DNA of 64,000 bases from Amblyomma americanum (Eukaryota > Arthropoda > Arachnida > Ixodida > Ixodidae): positions 345,935,751 to 345,999,750 of the forward strand of contig NC_135497.1 of assembly GCF_052857255.1 (NCBI RefSeq). The letters run 5' to 3'. This document shows positions 27,053 to 37,963 of the stretch, one piece after another. The notes below the pieces were generated by a model. That model was not told the origin of the DNA. It did not search any database and saw only the letters and a list, made by a program, of their open reading frames with translations. The position numbers and the translations under genes were made by a program. The first letter of the stretch is position 1. Each line of letters begins with the position of its first letter.

Positions 27053-30000
27053 AAAAGAGTACACAATGGGCAACTTGGATTTTATTTAACCCAGACAGGA
27101 CTAATGAGTGTAGCTGTGCAGCTTGTTCTATTTTGATGTTTCTTTAAAGGCACACCGCGTACAACCCTATCGGATATTTGTTCTTAGTAGTAATCGTATA
27201 GCTGGGCTTTGCTGGCATTTATTCGACCGCAAAAAAAAAATGTTTTGAATGCTCACAAACTGAGTTAAAGTAAGAATATATTTTCCTATTCAAGTTGCGC
27301 AGTCGAGATGGCTGCGACAGTATCGGGCAGCCCTTGATAGCTGGCGGAAATAGCTGAGGTTTGTGATATAGCCATAGAGGTTCATGAAAAAAAAAACGCA
27401 CTGCGTCCACGCCGCCGAAGTTTACGCGTCGATACGATCTGCGGCGGCAATGCCTATCCTTTATTCCGTGATATATTCTGGCTTCTAAAGCTCATTTTTT
27501 AGTGCAAGTAGCTTCTTATTGTAACCTGGTAATCAATCGATACTGCCAACCCCCAGTTTGCTACCAGTCTCCCTCTAAATTGTATTTCTCGAAACATCGA
27601 AGAGTAAGCGTATTCGGTTGTTGGATTCATTGCACACAAAACTGCAAATTTGTCTTTTCCTTTGCTTTCAAGAATACTCGCCCGCAGAACTGTTGTGCTA
27701 AAGGTTCAACGTCGATGTTTCTCGATGTTTTGATTGAAAGTTCGTTACCGTGAAGTATGTCGCCCACAGCGGTTCAGTCAAACAGTGGTGGGTGAGGATA
27801 TCTTATGCCTCGTTCGCCACGGCTTGCCACTGTTCTTTTCTCTAATACGAATGCAAACAAAAGCCAAGCGCTTCTGAAAATAAAGGGGAGAAGAGTAACG
27901 TAGTTCATTCTTACTGCAAAAGCAGGTAGCACTTCGTTGTATTAAAATAGATTCTCGGCTAGAGTCAATTGACAGCGCTGCGACAGATCACACTGACAGC
28001 ACGTGCAATGCCTGCGGCGCTTACCAAGAGTCGTTAATGATTGTTCCATTTTCTGCCGAGGAATGAGAGTGTGGTGACTTTTGCGATTTGCGCTGGAAGC
28101 GTGCGCTCTTTCTCGTGCTTCACTTTTTTTTTGTAGCTCCGCGGAAGGGCTCTCTAAAAAAAATACGCAGCATCAGCGGCATTTTGCGTAAACAGGCGCT
28201 ATCAACGACCACGCCAAACAGCTGCCCCCAACAAACTTCCTTTGCAAAGCAATGCGCTTGCCCCGCCATCGTCACCGTTCTATAGGCATTCAGCCTGCGC
28301 CTTTCACGCGACAAGGGCGTAAATCAGTGTCAATCGAGGTGGCGCCGAAAGACCGTCTTCCCGCAGCGAATGTTCTCTCGCCCAGATCCACGCATGTTGG
28401 TTAAATGAAATCTCTTATCTTTTTATGCGCCTCCCGGACGCAGCGATTCAGTTACGCGCAACGCGTCAGCGCACACAGCGTCGTTCACCTGGCACACGTT
28501 GTCGCCATTGTTCCCGAGTGCGCGTGGCAGTCTGTTGTATGGCGGCAGCGTGATCAATAGAGGCGTCTTTCAGCGCGCGCCCGAGCCCCCCATCTCTGAG
28601 GCCGTCGTCCTTCGGGGCGGCGAGTTGACCGCGCTTCGCCGACGTGCTTGGACTCGAGAAGACGCGAGTGCGACCGACCCATGCTGGCGAAACATCTGGG
28701 CGTGTAGCTTCTGCAATCAAGCAGCGATTCGTAGGCGCAGTCAGAAAGGCGCGCGTGGCGATGCCTACACAGTGCCGAGGCTGGCAGTAGTGTGAATCTC
28801 TGCTTCGCGCGGGACTGGGAATTTCAGCCAGATTGAGACAGAGATAGACACTCACACCGTGAGTTTTAGTTTGCGTAGTACCTCGATACACTTTCTGAAC
28901 AACGTCGTCCTCTATTTTCAGCAATTACCGCCACCACGTTCGAGATCGCAGGCGCGCGTGGTAGACTTTAGGTACACGGCACCTGCGCGGCTGCGGGAAA
29001 CGGTTGGGCCCGAGCAGTGTACGCAGCAAACGGCAAACAGGTCTCAATGTTGTCCGGAGAGTGTCCCCCGAACGTGGCAGGCTTGTGGAAATAGAAGCGC
29101 CGAGACGGCCGTAGGAAAGGAATGAAGCAGCCTCGCCGGGATGAACTGGTGCTGTCGTACTACCCGGGGGATTCCAGAGCTGCGCAGATAAATTGATCCT
29201 CTCTCCCCGCGTACGTAAACACCGAGAGAGCCGGCGTGCATCCCACCAGTAGCGCCACCGAGGGCATGGACGGTGGACGCGAGAACTAGAGCCTCGCTTT
29301 CCGGCTCGGCCAACGCACCGCGTGGTGTTATCTGCGGGGTGCACGTGGAAGCGTTTTGGCGCTGCTTTGCTTTGCAGAGTGCAAACGAGGCCCTGACACT
29401 TTTGGCGTGCACAGGCGGCGCGGGAAACTGTGTTCTCGCGACAGATGCGCTCGCAGAGGAAAGTGCGCCTTTAAGCAATCGTTCACAATACCCAGGCACT
29501 TCGCAACAAACACCGACTCAAGAGACCTTTGGGAGAGCATATATCACAACGCAGAACTAATCCGGATGGGGGTCACGATGAGCAAGGCAGTAAACATATA
29601 AGTGCTGTTTATATACATATACATTTGAGCAGATCGTTCTCAGTGGCTTTTTTGCAATATAGCCGGAAGCTGCCAAGAAAGGGCATATTTATATGCGACT
29701 GAAAAGCACAAACAAGAAAACTAATGAAGCAACCAGGAATACGACCAAGTGTACGCATGGAAAGTCTGATACGGAATGCACGTTCATACAATCTGTCTGC
29801 GCCAGAAAGTACGCAAATACCGTGAACTGTGTTTTTCAGTGTCCGACAAAGCAATTACTTTGTGCCTTTAGACACAAGGAAACGTTTAGTTCTTCGGAAC
29901 TCTGTGCGAGTGTACTCTAGATGGTTATCATTAAGTAATACTTAACAAGCGATGGTACCCGCAGAGGAAGTAATTAATTTCGCGCTAAGCCAGTTGGTGA

Positions 30001-31524
30001 GAAGCGGCTGCTGCTGCCTTCGACTGAACAGGATTTAAGGTTAAAAAGAAACGAAAGGAAGAAAAAAACCAACAGTGCTAACGACCATTTCTTTCAGTGA
30101 GCTGAAAGTAGCGCAGGGCAAGAACAATTCCAGTAAATGGAGGGCAGCATTGAAACAGAAAATGGCAACACAATGACGGAGACCAATCTCGTTACAACTC
30201 GCCGTTCTTTCCTAGCGTGCTCTTTCGGCAAACTTCCGAGTAGCGCCGCTCCCAGCCAGCGCGGGTCATTAGAGGCCAAACTTTTCGCGGAAGAGGGCAG
30301 CCCTGAAGCCCAGTGCCACCCGCTTAGGGCACACGAACGAAAGAGTACCATGGAACCAGACAGAGGTTCTAAGTCGTCAGTCCCACAGGGATAACTCGAA
30401 GTGTGCTGCAAGGCTTGCAGCGCACTTCGGTGATGTTCGGCGTCCTTGACTAAAACATCGTACCGTACCATAACTGAGCGCAGTCGTCGGCTTGATGTGT
30501 GCTTCATTACACTGACCTCGTCGTGTGTTGCATTATCCAGCTGGGTTTATCTCATTTTTCATCGTACGTTCGCGTCGAAACAGTCAAAATCTAGTTCCGG
30601 TTCGGGATTACCTCTAATCGTACACTGTTGTCTCTCAAAGCTGCAGCTTTTATCACGAAAGGAAAGCGCTACAAAGTTGGCTGCGTGAAAAATAACTACA
30701 AGAACACAGACGAAAACAATGTATAATTCTGATAAAGTTCTAACTTCGGAGTGCATCTTACTATGTTGTGTGCCGCCAACGACGCAAATCTCAGCTTCGT
30801 TTTAGCTTGCTTTCTTGACCTTTTCACTATACTGCTTAAGCTTGCAATTTGCAGAGCTTTCTTAGTTGAATTGCCCCGAAATAGCATCTAGACTACTTAA
30901 AAAAAGCTATTTCTACCAATAAAACGCAGACGCGCCGCTAATACTTGAAGTTAAAAAAAAGGACAGTGAGAAAGAACACACAAAAGAGAAATCGCTGCAT
31001 TGCACTACAGCATGATGCTGCGAAAGCGTTCTGCACTGTTTGCACCGCACGGTCTTTTTCATAAGGAGCCATTTTTTTTTACACTTGAATGTGCCGTTAC
31101 GATGCAATCGGGCCATGTTTGTTGCTTATGCTTGTCATAATTTCATATTTCTTCGACGCTATTCTCCGGAATTTAAGCTTTAATTACGCACTGCACTGCA
31201 TGTATGACCGAAAAAAGTACGGAAAATGATGACAATCAGTGGTTCTATTCACAGGAGTGCACCCTACCACGTTGTCTTCCTGAATAATCAGTAAAGATAG
31301 CCAAATGAAACGGCAGCCAAGGCAACGACCCATTGAGCAGGGCAGTTACGAATAACGCACACAGAGCTTTGGTATTCCGGCCCCCATATACTGAAAGCAC
31401 AGTAATAGCACGCTGATATGCGTTACTAGCAGAGACACACAAAAAAGAAAATCCTTGCTTCATAGTAGGTATAATAGGTATATGGCATGGTATGAGGGCA
31501 TTAAAGTCCCGAAGGTGCATATTA
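27053..31524. other. no supported gene; GC-rich block 28450-29560
   Basis: The part at 28450-29560 is GC- and CpG-rich with frames of 95-152 codons on both strands, none resembling a known protein. It could be an unrecognised promoter/CpG island or an old LTR-element piece. The rest is AT-rich with short frames. Confidence 0.4.
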
Positions 31525-31534
31525 AAGTAGCTAC

Positions 31535-31725
31535 GGAGCCCTCTTTCATGGAGGGCTCCGCATTAGTTACGACCGCCTAGCGTTCTTTAACACGCGCTGT
31601 CACTGCATATGTTACGGGTGCGTACGAATTTTGCCTTCATCAAAATACGGCCACCCCAACTGGGGTTTGATCCACGTGTTCTCTGGCTTTGCAGCTCAAC
31701 GCCGTAACCACTGCACCACGGCGGC
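31535..31725 (-). mobile_element. tRNA-derived SINE (Ruka type), diverged, with target duplication
   Basis: The minus-strand head is GCCGCCGTGGTGCAGTGGTTA, then the B-box-like GGATCAAACCCC, then a shortened body. It ends in the hairpin CGGAGCCCTC/GAGGGCTCCG (31534-31543 and 31551-31560), which corresponds to the GGAGCCCTCC block of the other copies duplicated in inverse orientation. Flanks AAGTAGCTAC (31525-31534) and AAGTAGCCAC (31726-31735) agree at 9 of 10 positions. Confidence 0.75.
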
Positions 31726-31735
31726 AAGTAGCCAC

Positions 31736-34700
31736 ATAATAGGGCCGCGGAAAAGTTGCGCGGTTGGAAAAGGAAGTTTAAAAATTAAAGAGAATGAAAC
31801 TAATCGAAGAACTATGAAAAAAACCCCCAAGAACCTGCAGTAACTCGACAGCAAGTACCTGAGAAAACGAAGGAAAAATAAGGGCAAATGCAATCAAGGT
31901 CCGTTTTTCGCTTGGTTGCATGGTTGCCTCCTTTTACTTGCATTCTTGCGTCGTTATTATGTTCCTCGCACCCAAGGACCATCGAAATAAATCACCGAAA
32001 GTCTGTTGCCTCAAATAATATTGTGAAAAAGAAAGATAGGAGTGAAGGAAACGTAGAGACCTTCTCTAAGCAACCGAAAGTGCTTCAGTTGGGCTGGATG
32101 CTTTGGAGCGGGGGAGATTTCCGGGAAGCGAGCGCACAACTGCCGAGGACACAGACACAAGGACGCGCAGTGGAGAGGTGTTGTACATTACCACACCCCC
32201 CACTGCCGTCGCTGGTTCTGTTACTGCAGCAGCAAACAAGGAAAGAGGACACGAGTCCGAGGAAAAAACTCCGACGCCGAAAGCAATGCGTCCTCGACTC
32301 CGCGATATCCGGCGAGAGAGTTCTGCTATCGAAAGGCAACAGGGAACGGAGGAGACAGGACAAAAAGAGGCGCCAGAGAAAGAATAGAAAATGGCAGCGC
32401 CGTTACGACGACGTTCGACAAAACAAGCGTAGAAAAACGAGGAGCGGGAAAAAAAGTGAGGGAGAGCGGATGATTCGTGAACTACACGGACTCGTAGCGA
32501 AACAAGTACACCCGCAGTGTTCAATTTTCTCAGTTTTCGCGTCGTTAATTCCGCTGCGCGCGGCAGGAAGCGCATGTCGCTGTTACAGGCAAACTGCCAT
32601 TTTTGTTATTTTTATTTTTCCCTCTTCCGATACCTTTCCCCGCTGAGAGGAGAGGGGGTGTAGGCTGGGCATGATGAGTTGAATGCACGCATGTATCTCT
32701 CGCATTCGTGTTAGGGTTTCTGCAGAACGCAGTAGATTTATGTATCACATTTAGGGGGAAAAAAGAGGAAAAGAAACATGGCACCCAGACACGCACTCCG
32801 CCGGTTGGCCTGATTAATGTGCCACGATTTCGAAAGCTAGCACACATCACTCACCAAACAAAAGCGAAATTGGGGCTTTCGTGGAAAGACAGATCACTCT
32901 CGCGTGCAAACAGCCTTCTTTGCACTGGAGTCGCACCTGTACGCAGCCTTACGCCTTTCCCGCTGTCCCGGGAACGACAGCACAGTTTGCGCTGCCATGT
33001 TTACTCTTCTTTCAATGCTGAAAACGAGACCAAGGTTCTTAATTAGGAAACTTCACGTCACGCAAAATTTGCAAGGAAGGAAGGAACGGCGAAAGCCACC
33101 CCATGCGCTCACCCTAAGCTGTCATAACCGAGTTACATGGGTGACTGATATGAAAACGCCCTTTCGGCTTCAGCGCGGCCAGGTTCGCCGGCCACGGCAA
33201 ATAGAGCCCTGTCCGAATACGCTTTGTTTGTTATGCTATCCCATTCGCTTGCTTTCGTGCCTGCTTCGCACATGCAGTCTAAGTAGAGGGAGACCGTACC
33301 CCATCACCCATTGCTTCAACTCACAATAAACTGGCTGTGGGTCTTTGTTTCCACACTGGCTGTTAATGTGTATTTCAGGTCATAAGTGACAGCTTTGTTT
33401 ACAAATTGCGAATTCAGCCAGCGTTATTTCTCGAAGGGGGTAGTTCGCCCGTTGAACAGAGGATTGGTCAGCTTCTATCGTTCAGTGCTGCGCCTACTGG
33501 CGTGTATCGACGCGCAGTTGGCGCCTCTCCGAAGCGAGAAGAGGATCATTGTGTGGAGAAAATGGCGCCGCCGTGCAAATAGGTAGGTGACACAATGCGC
33601 GAGCTCCCTGCCTCCATGCCCACCGAAAAACTGACTACTCTTTGGGGCGGTCGCTCTGAGGTGGCACATGGAATGCTTCTACACAGGAGGACATCAACAA
33701 GTGCGAGACGTTCAGCAAAAACGAGTCCGTTTGCTGAAGGGAAAAAAGGCGCGGTATTTGGTGCAGCAGTTCCCTCAGCATTCGCTGGCGCTATCGGCGC
33801 GGAGCTGTCGCCGACAGTTGGTGGCGGCGGTGCCCCCCCTGGCGGAAAACCAAAGCGTCTTTTCGGGTGTTGTCGGCCGCTCCTCGCCACCAGCGCGATG
33901 ATTAAGTGACGGCGGACGCGCCCGAGACGCAAAATTAGCCCCTTCCGCCCACTGCTAAACATAGTCCCGATCGCTTTTCTCCTCCCGATCACGTTCACCG
34001 GGAGGAGACGTCGACTGCAGGGTTAAAACACGCGCAAAAAAAGAAAGATCTCCACGAAGCGCAAAAACCACGAAAAGCCGCGCGAGGCAGATTTTTCTCG
34101 CTGGTCGCGCGCTCACCAGCAATAGCAAAAAGGAGTGAGAAAACACCGCACTCAAAGAAAGAAGGCAGAAAAAATAAAGAATAACGCGCCAGAAAGGTGC
34201 GCCCCTGCACCCCCAGCGAAGCGCCCGAGTCAACATGTACAGAGTCACGCCTCCGCATAGTTAAACAGCTGACGGTGTCGAGCGCGCAGCCAGGCAAGGC
34301 AGCCACTGGGGCAGTCATGCGGGGCAGATTGCAGGAGGCGCCGCCATAGCGTCTTGGACGGAGCGGCGGCAGATTGCATCTAAAAACGAGAAAAAGGCCG
34401 AGAGAGGAAAGGCGTGGATTCAGGAACTAAACAAGGGCTGGTAGCGAGCAATAATGAGGACAGAAGGCGCCAGATTGGAAGGCATTTCAGCCAAGTTGGC
34501 GCCGCAGCTCCGTAGCCACAAGCGATGGTTAGCCGAAGAGTGCAGAGAAGGACGGACCGAGGCAGAGAGAGGCCCGGAGAGTGGATGGCGGGAAACTGCG
34601 CCGCGGGCTGAAGTTTCTGTGCGCGCTAAGATAAACAGGCCCGGGGCCCATACAACGTCGTTCCCTCGCCGGAGTGTCGCGCTGCAGGTAGGCTCATCGA

Positions 34701-35254
34701 GCTCAAAGAATGGTTACGGACCGCTGGCAGCAGAGTTAGTTACTCTCTGTCCAGTCTGCAGCACTGGCTGCATAAATGTTCATTCGTTTCTCTCTCTTAG
34801 CATTTTTATCGAGAAAATGGTTGGCTTGAAAGGCTGCAAGTAAAAGAACCGTTGTCGACCGGGCGTTTTGCGATCAGGAAGGAGAAGCTTCGGTACAACA
34901 ATGATCCTTTTTAAGCCATTAAAAAAAGACAAAAAGCGGAGACAGCAGTCGGGTTATGAGGGTGCAGGTCCAATGTGCTTGCCGAAGTGTGGTAGTGCTA
35001 TCCACGCCCTAACGTTGGCATCGCCTTATCGGCCTAAATAAGCTCAATGAAGCAATCGCATTCTTTTTTTTTTCAACCAGAAGTTTTGCCCAGAACATGC
35101 TGTAAAAAAAGATACGTCTTTAATTTCATTCGATTTTCAGTAAATGAGAACCTTTGCAGAGAACTGCGTTCGTGTATAACCACCACACCTTCACCCAGTA
35201 GCAATGAAATTCAACACGATAGCTAGGCGGGCGAGTTGGTCATACATTTTTAAA
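31736..35254. other. no supported gene
   Basis: Contains the longest open frame of the window (31888-32646, listed separately). Also present are a GC-rich patch at 33530-33950 with CpGs and several short frames, and purine-rich sequence at 34000-34600. Nothing was recognised. Confidence 0.4.
31888..32646 (+). CDS. 252-codon open frame, doubtful
   Basis: The longest uninterrupted frame in the window. Residues 1-28 are hydrophobic with a basic start, like a signal peptide. The centre (residues about 120-200) is Arg/Lys-rich because the DNA is purine-rich. I see no domain, no cysteine pattern and no splice-site pair that would favour a gene. Equally long frames exist on the opposite strand (32066-32575 minus). 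I list it for completeness; chance is the likelier explanation. Confidence 0.12.
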   Translation: MQSRSVFRLVAWLPPFTCILASLLCSSHPRTIEINHRKSVASNNIVKKKDRSEGNVETFSKQPKVLQLGWMLWSGGDFREASAQLPRTQTQGRAVERCCTLPHPPLPSLVLLLQQQTRKEDTSPRKKLRRRKQCVLDSAISGERVLLSKGNRERRRQDKKRRQRKNRKWQRRYDDVRQNKRRKTRSGKKSEGERMIRELHGLVAKQVHPQCSIFSVFASLIPLRAAGSACRCYRQTAIFVIFIFPSSDTFPR

Positions 35255-36058
35255 AATAACAGCACGGAAAACGGGGACTTCAAGTGTAGAAAACACAAGA
35301 CAAGCACTGACTCAACTACAGTTTAACCGCAGGAAACGGGCAAATAAAAAGAACAGGCAACAACCGAACAACAAAACCACAAGGCACGTGCACTATGTTG
35401 GGTCAAGATAGGCAATCTCACTTTCACGCAGGAGCAGGGATGGTTTGCTGACGCGCAATCGCTTTTTTTCTCATTTGGTAGGCTTCTACGATTTTTCTGG
35501 GCAAATTGGTCGGGGTGTTTATACAAACTCTCACTATAGTATAAGGCAGGGAAACATGATTGACACTCTCGGCAATGATCAACTAAATTAGTGGAACGGG
35601 TGGAATCTAATGAGTTAAGATGCTCTCTGAGTCGTGTGTTAATACACCGTCCCGTTTGACCAATGTAAATTTGGCCACAGGACAGAGGTATTTCATACAC
35701 TACGCCATCAGAGCACGGCAAAAATTTCTTATCATGCTTAATGCCGCAAGACGCCACAGATTTATTAGGATGGCGACCCTTATTTTCAAAAATTTAAGAA
35801 ATTTTAGTGAGCTTATTTGGTGCCGGAAAAACAACATTAACTTCATACCTATTGGCCACATTTTTAAGACCATGTGACAGGCGGTGTACATAGGGAAGGA
35901 CTGCGAACTTTTCCGTTTCTGTTCTTTCTGTGAGGAAGGCGGTAACGCCGAGGTTTTCAGCTTTTTAACTATTTTATTGCAACCGAAAGTGATGAGCTCA
36001 TCAGGATAACCTGCAGCCCTAAGCCTCTTAGCCTGATCATCGAAGCTCAGTTTCATAG
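35255..36058 (-). repeat. Penelope-like inverted terminal copy, left arm
   Basis: Begins AATAACAGC and its reverse complement is found at 37157-37963. It encodes the linker and GIY-YIG domain of the element in continuity with the RT part. Confidence 0.85.
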
Positions 36059-36104
36059 CATGGTGACAGGATTTTGACCGCCGATGATAAAGATGAAACA
36101 ACAA
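35440..36104 (-). pseudogene. Penelope-like GIY-YIG endonuclease (minus copy), frameshifted
   Basis: Minus frame 36104-35700 gives the linker after the RT (MKLSFDDQAKRLRAAGYPDE). A frame change then leads into 35757-35323, which contains the catalytic region VVYEIPLSCGQIYIGQTGRC, i.e. the GIY and YIG motifs in their diverged Penelope form (VYEIP and QIYIGQT). NTRLREHL follows, then an H-C-x2-C-x2-C cluster (DHCRECQSC). The end corresponds to KIVEAYQM-like sequence now read out of frame. In autonomous copies this domain nicks the target DNA. Confidence 0.8.
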
Positions 36105-36177
36105 TTCCGCTGTTTACTACCTTTGAATGATGCGATTTATAGTTCAGCAACGGTTTTTCGGCCCGTGGTGAGTACTT

Positions 36178-37130
36178 TCAACACATGCGTCCCTCCTCTA
36201 TAGTCAAACACAAATCTAAAAACTTAATCTTGTTGTCAAGCGAAACCTCGGGGGTGAACTGCAAACCACATACATTAGCTTTGAATACTTCTAACACAAC
36301 AGACATTTGTCTAAACAGGTCTGTTTTTTCAATAAGAACCAAAAAATCACCAACGTATCTGAAAATACGTGACGTCATCCCACCAACATCTGAATACCTC
36401 GATCCACGAATGACAGAAAAATATCACCAAGAGCAGGCGCCACTCTAGAACCTGTACACACACCCGCTTTTTGTGTACAGAGTGCACCTTCCCATTCAAT
36501 GAAGGTAGACTTGACATAAAAAGACAACAGCTCAAGGAACTCAGCTACTGAAATGCCACATCTTACGAACTGTTCAACATTCTCCGAAGCAATACAATTA
36601 AAAACAGCAGTCATCAGTTCCTTGTGCGGCAGAGAGTAGAACAAATCTACCACACCTATGCTAGAGGCTGTACACAAACCTGGGTTTGTTTGCTGTAAAA
36701 ATTTAACGACACACTCAGAGTTGCGAATATGAAAACGATCATTAATAGATCATGCTGCCAAATGCTTCTGTAAATAGTCGGAAACTTCATGTTGCCAGGT
36801 GCTCTTCTCCGTAAGAATGGCCAGGAACGGTATTCCCGTGGTATGTGTCTTAGCAGAGAAGGAAATCTTTAAACAGTTGCTTTTTCCTTATTTACACTGT
36901 CTTTAAGGAGTTCCAGATTCAAATCTTCAAGTAATTGCCTAGCCATGGCTTTTACCTTCTGTGTATTTGCCGATACCGGCCTAAAGTTCTTCTGAATGGC
37001 TACCATCGCCTTATCCGAAAACAACGATTCTGGTGAGACGACAAAACAAGGCTCTTTATCAGCAGTTACCGATCGCAAATTATTAGAGGCAAGGAAGTTG
37101 ATCAGTGACCCAAATCCCTTCCCATGTTTG
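36178..37130 (-). pseudogene. Penelope-like reverse transcriptase, broken
   Basis: Recognised in pieces. The N-terminal part at about 37130-36869 has an ADKEPCFVV core like the family's ADKGG motif. Near 36850-36780 there is SAKTHTTGIPFLAI (family: LKTHKPGxPxRPI) followed by STWQHEVSDYLQKHL. The frame at 36677-36375 has VDLFYSLPH (motif A, first catalytic Asp) and GVCTGSRVAPALGDIFLS (motif B). The frame at 36378-36178 has YVGDFLVL (motif C). The family has YVDD, so the first Asp of the pair is Gly here, at about 36346-36357. Stops and at least two frameshifts separate the pieces. It was once the enzyme that copies the element RNA onto nicked DNA. Confidence 0.82.
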
Positions 37131-37156
37131 ACCGCCGTGGAAGTCCTGGCTAAAAC

Positions 37157-37963
37157 CTATGAAACTGAGCTTCGATGATCAGGCTAAGAGGCTTAGGGCT
37201 GCAGGTTATCCTGATGAGCTCATCACTTTCAGTTGCAATAAAAAAGTTAAAAAGCTTAAAACCTCGGCGTTACTGCCTTCTTCACAGAAAGAACAGAAGA
37301 AGCAAAGTTCGCAGTCCTTCCCTATGTACACCGCCTGCCACATGGTCTTAAAAATGTGGCCAATAGGTATGAAGTTGATGTTTTTCCGGCACCAAATAAG
37401 CTCACTAAAATTTCTTCAATTCTTGAAAATAAGGCTCGCCATCCTAATAAATCTGTGGCGTCTTGTGGCATTAAGCATGATAAATTTTTGCCGTGCTCTG
37501 ATGGCGTAGTGTATAAAATACCTCTGTCCTGTGGCCAAATTTACATTGGTCAAACGGGACGGTGTATTAACACACGACTCAGACAGCATCTTAACTCATT
37601 AGATTCCACCCGTTCCACTAATTTAGTTGATCATTGCCGAGAGTGTCAATCATGTTTCCCTGCCTTATACTATAGTGACAGTTTGTATAAACACCCCGAC
37701 CAATTTGCCCAGAAAAATCGTAGAAGCCTACCAAATGAGAAAAAAAAAAAACAAGATTGCGCGTCAGCAAACCATCACTACTCCTGAATGAAAGTGAGGT
37801 TGCCTATCTTGACCCAACATAGTGCACGCGCCTTGTGGTTTCGTTGTTCGGTTGTTACCTGTTCCCTTATATTTGCCTGCTTCCTGTGATTAAACTTTAG
37901 TTGAGAGTCAGCGCTTGTCCTGTGTTTTCTACCCTTGAAGTCCTCGTTTTCTGCGCTGTTATT
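37157..37963 (+). repeat. Penelope-like inverted terminal copy, right arm
   Basis: Reverse-oriented copy of the left arm, from CTATGAAACTGAGC to GCTGTTATT. Its 3' end carries AGTTGAGAGTCAGCGCTTGT, the conserved end block also found at about 9660. Confidence 0.85.
37159..37787 (+). pseudogene. Penelope-like GIY-YIG endonuclease (plus copy), frameshifted
   Basis: The frame at 37159-37509 carries MKLSFDDQAKRLRAAGYPDE. After a frame change, 37356-37787 carries NKLTKISSILENKARHPNKS, CGIKHDKFLPCSDG and the GIY-YIG region VVYKIPLSCGQIYIGQTGRC. NTRLRQHL follows, where the minus copy has NTRLREHL. There is no reverse transcriptase upstream in this orientation, so this is only the terminal repeat copy. 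Confidence 0.8.

Larger units (their letters stand above)
35255..37963 (-). mobile_element. Penelope-like element with inverted terminal copies
   Basis: The minus-strand body carries, in order, an N-terminal region, a reverse transcriptase and a GIY-YIG endonuclease (about 37130 down to 35440). The last ~0.8 kb of this body (35255-36058) is repeated in opposite orientation at 37157-37963, just upstream of the body's 5' end. Both arms contain the endonuclease and the 3' terminal block AGTTGAGAGTCAGCGC-like sequence, and are closely similar (about 804 and 807 nt). Penelope-like elements are known to be flanked by long terminal repeats (pLTRs) in direct or inverted orientation, so this is probably one insertion unit. 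Frameshifts in all parts and a lost catalytic Asp make it non-autonomous. Confidence 0.85.

Noticed and set aside
31888..32646. A 252-codon frame as a real secreted protein.
   Set aside because: Low-complexity basic centre caused by purine-rich DNA, long frame on the opposite strand too, no domain; listed only with low confidence.
36185..36448. Plus-strand frames opposite the Penelope-like RT.
   Set aside because: Shadows of the minus-strand reverse transcriptase.
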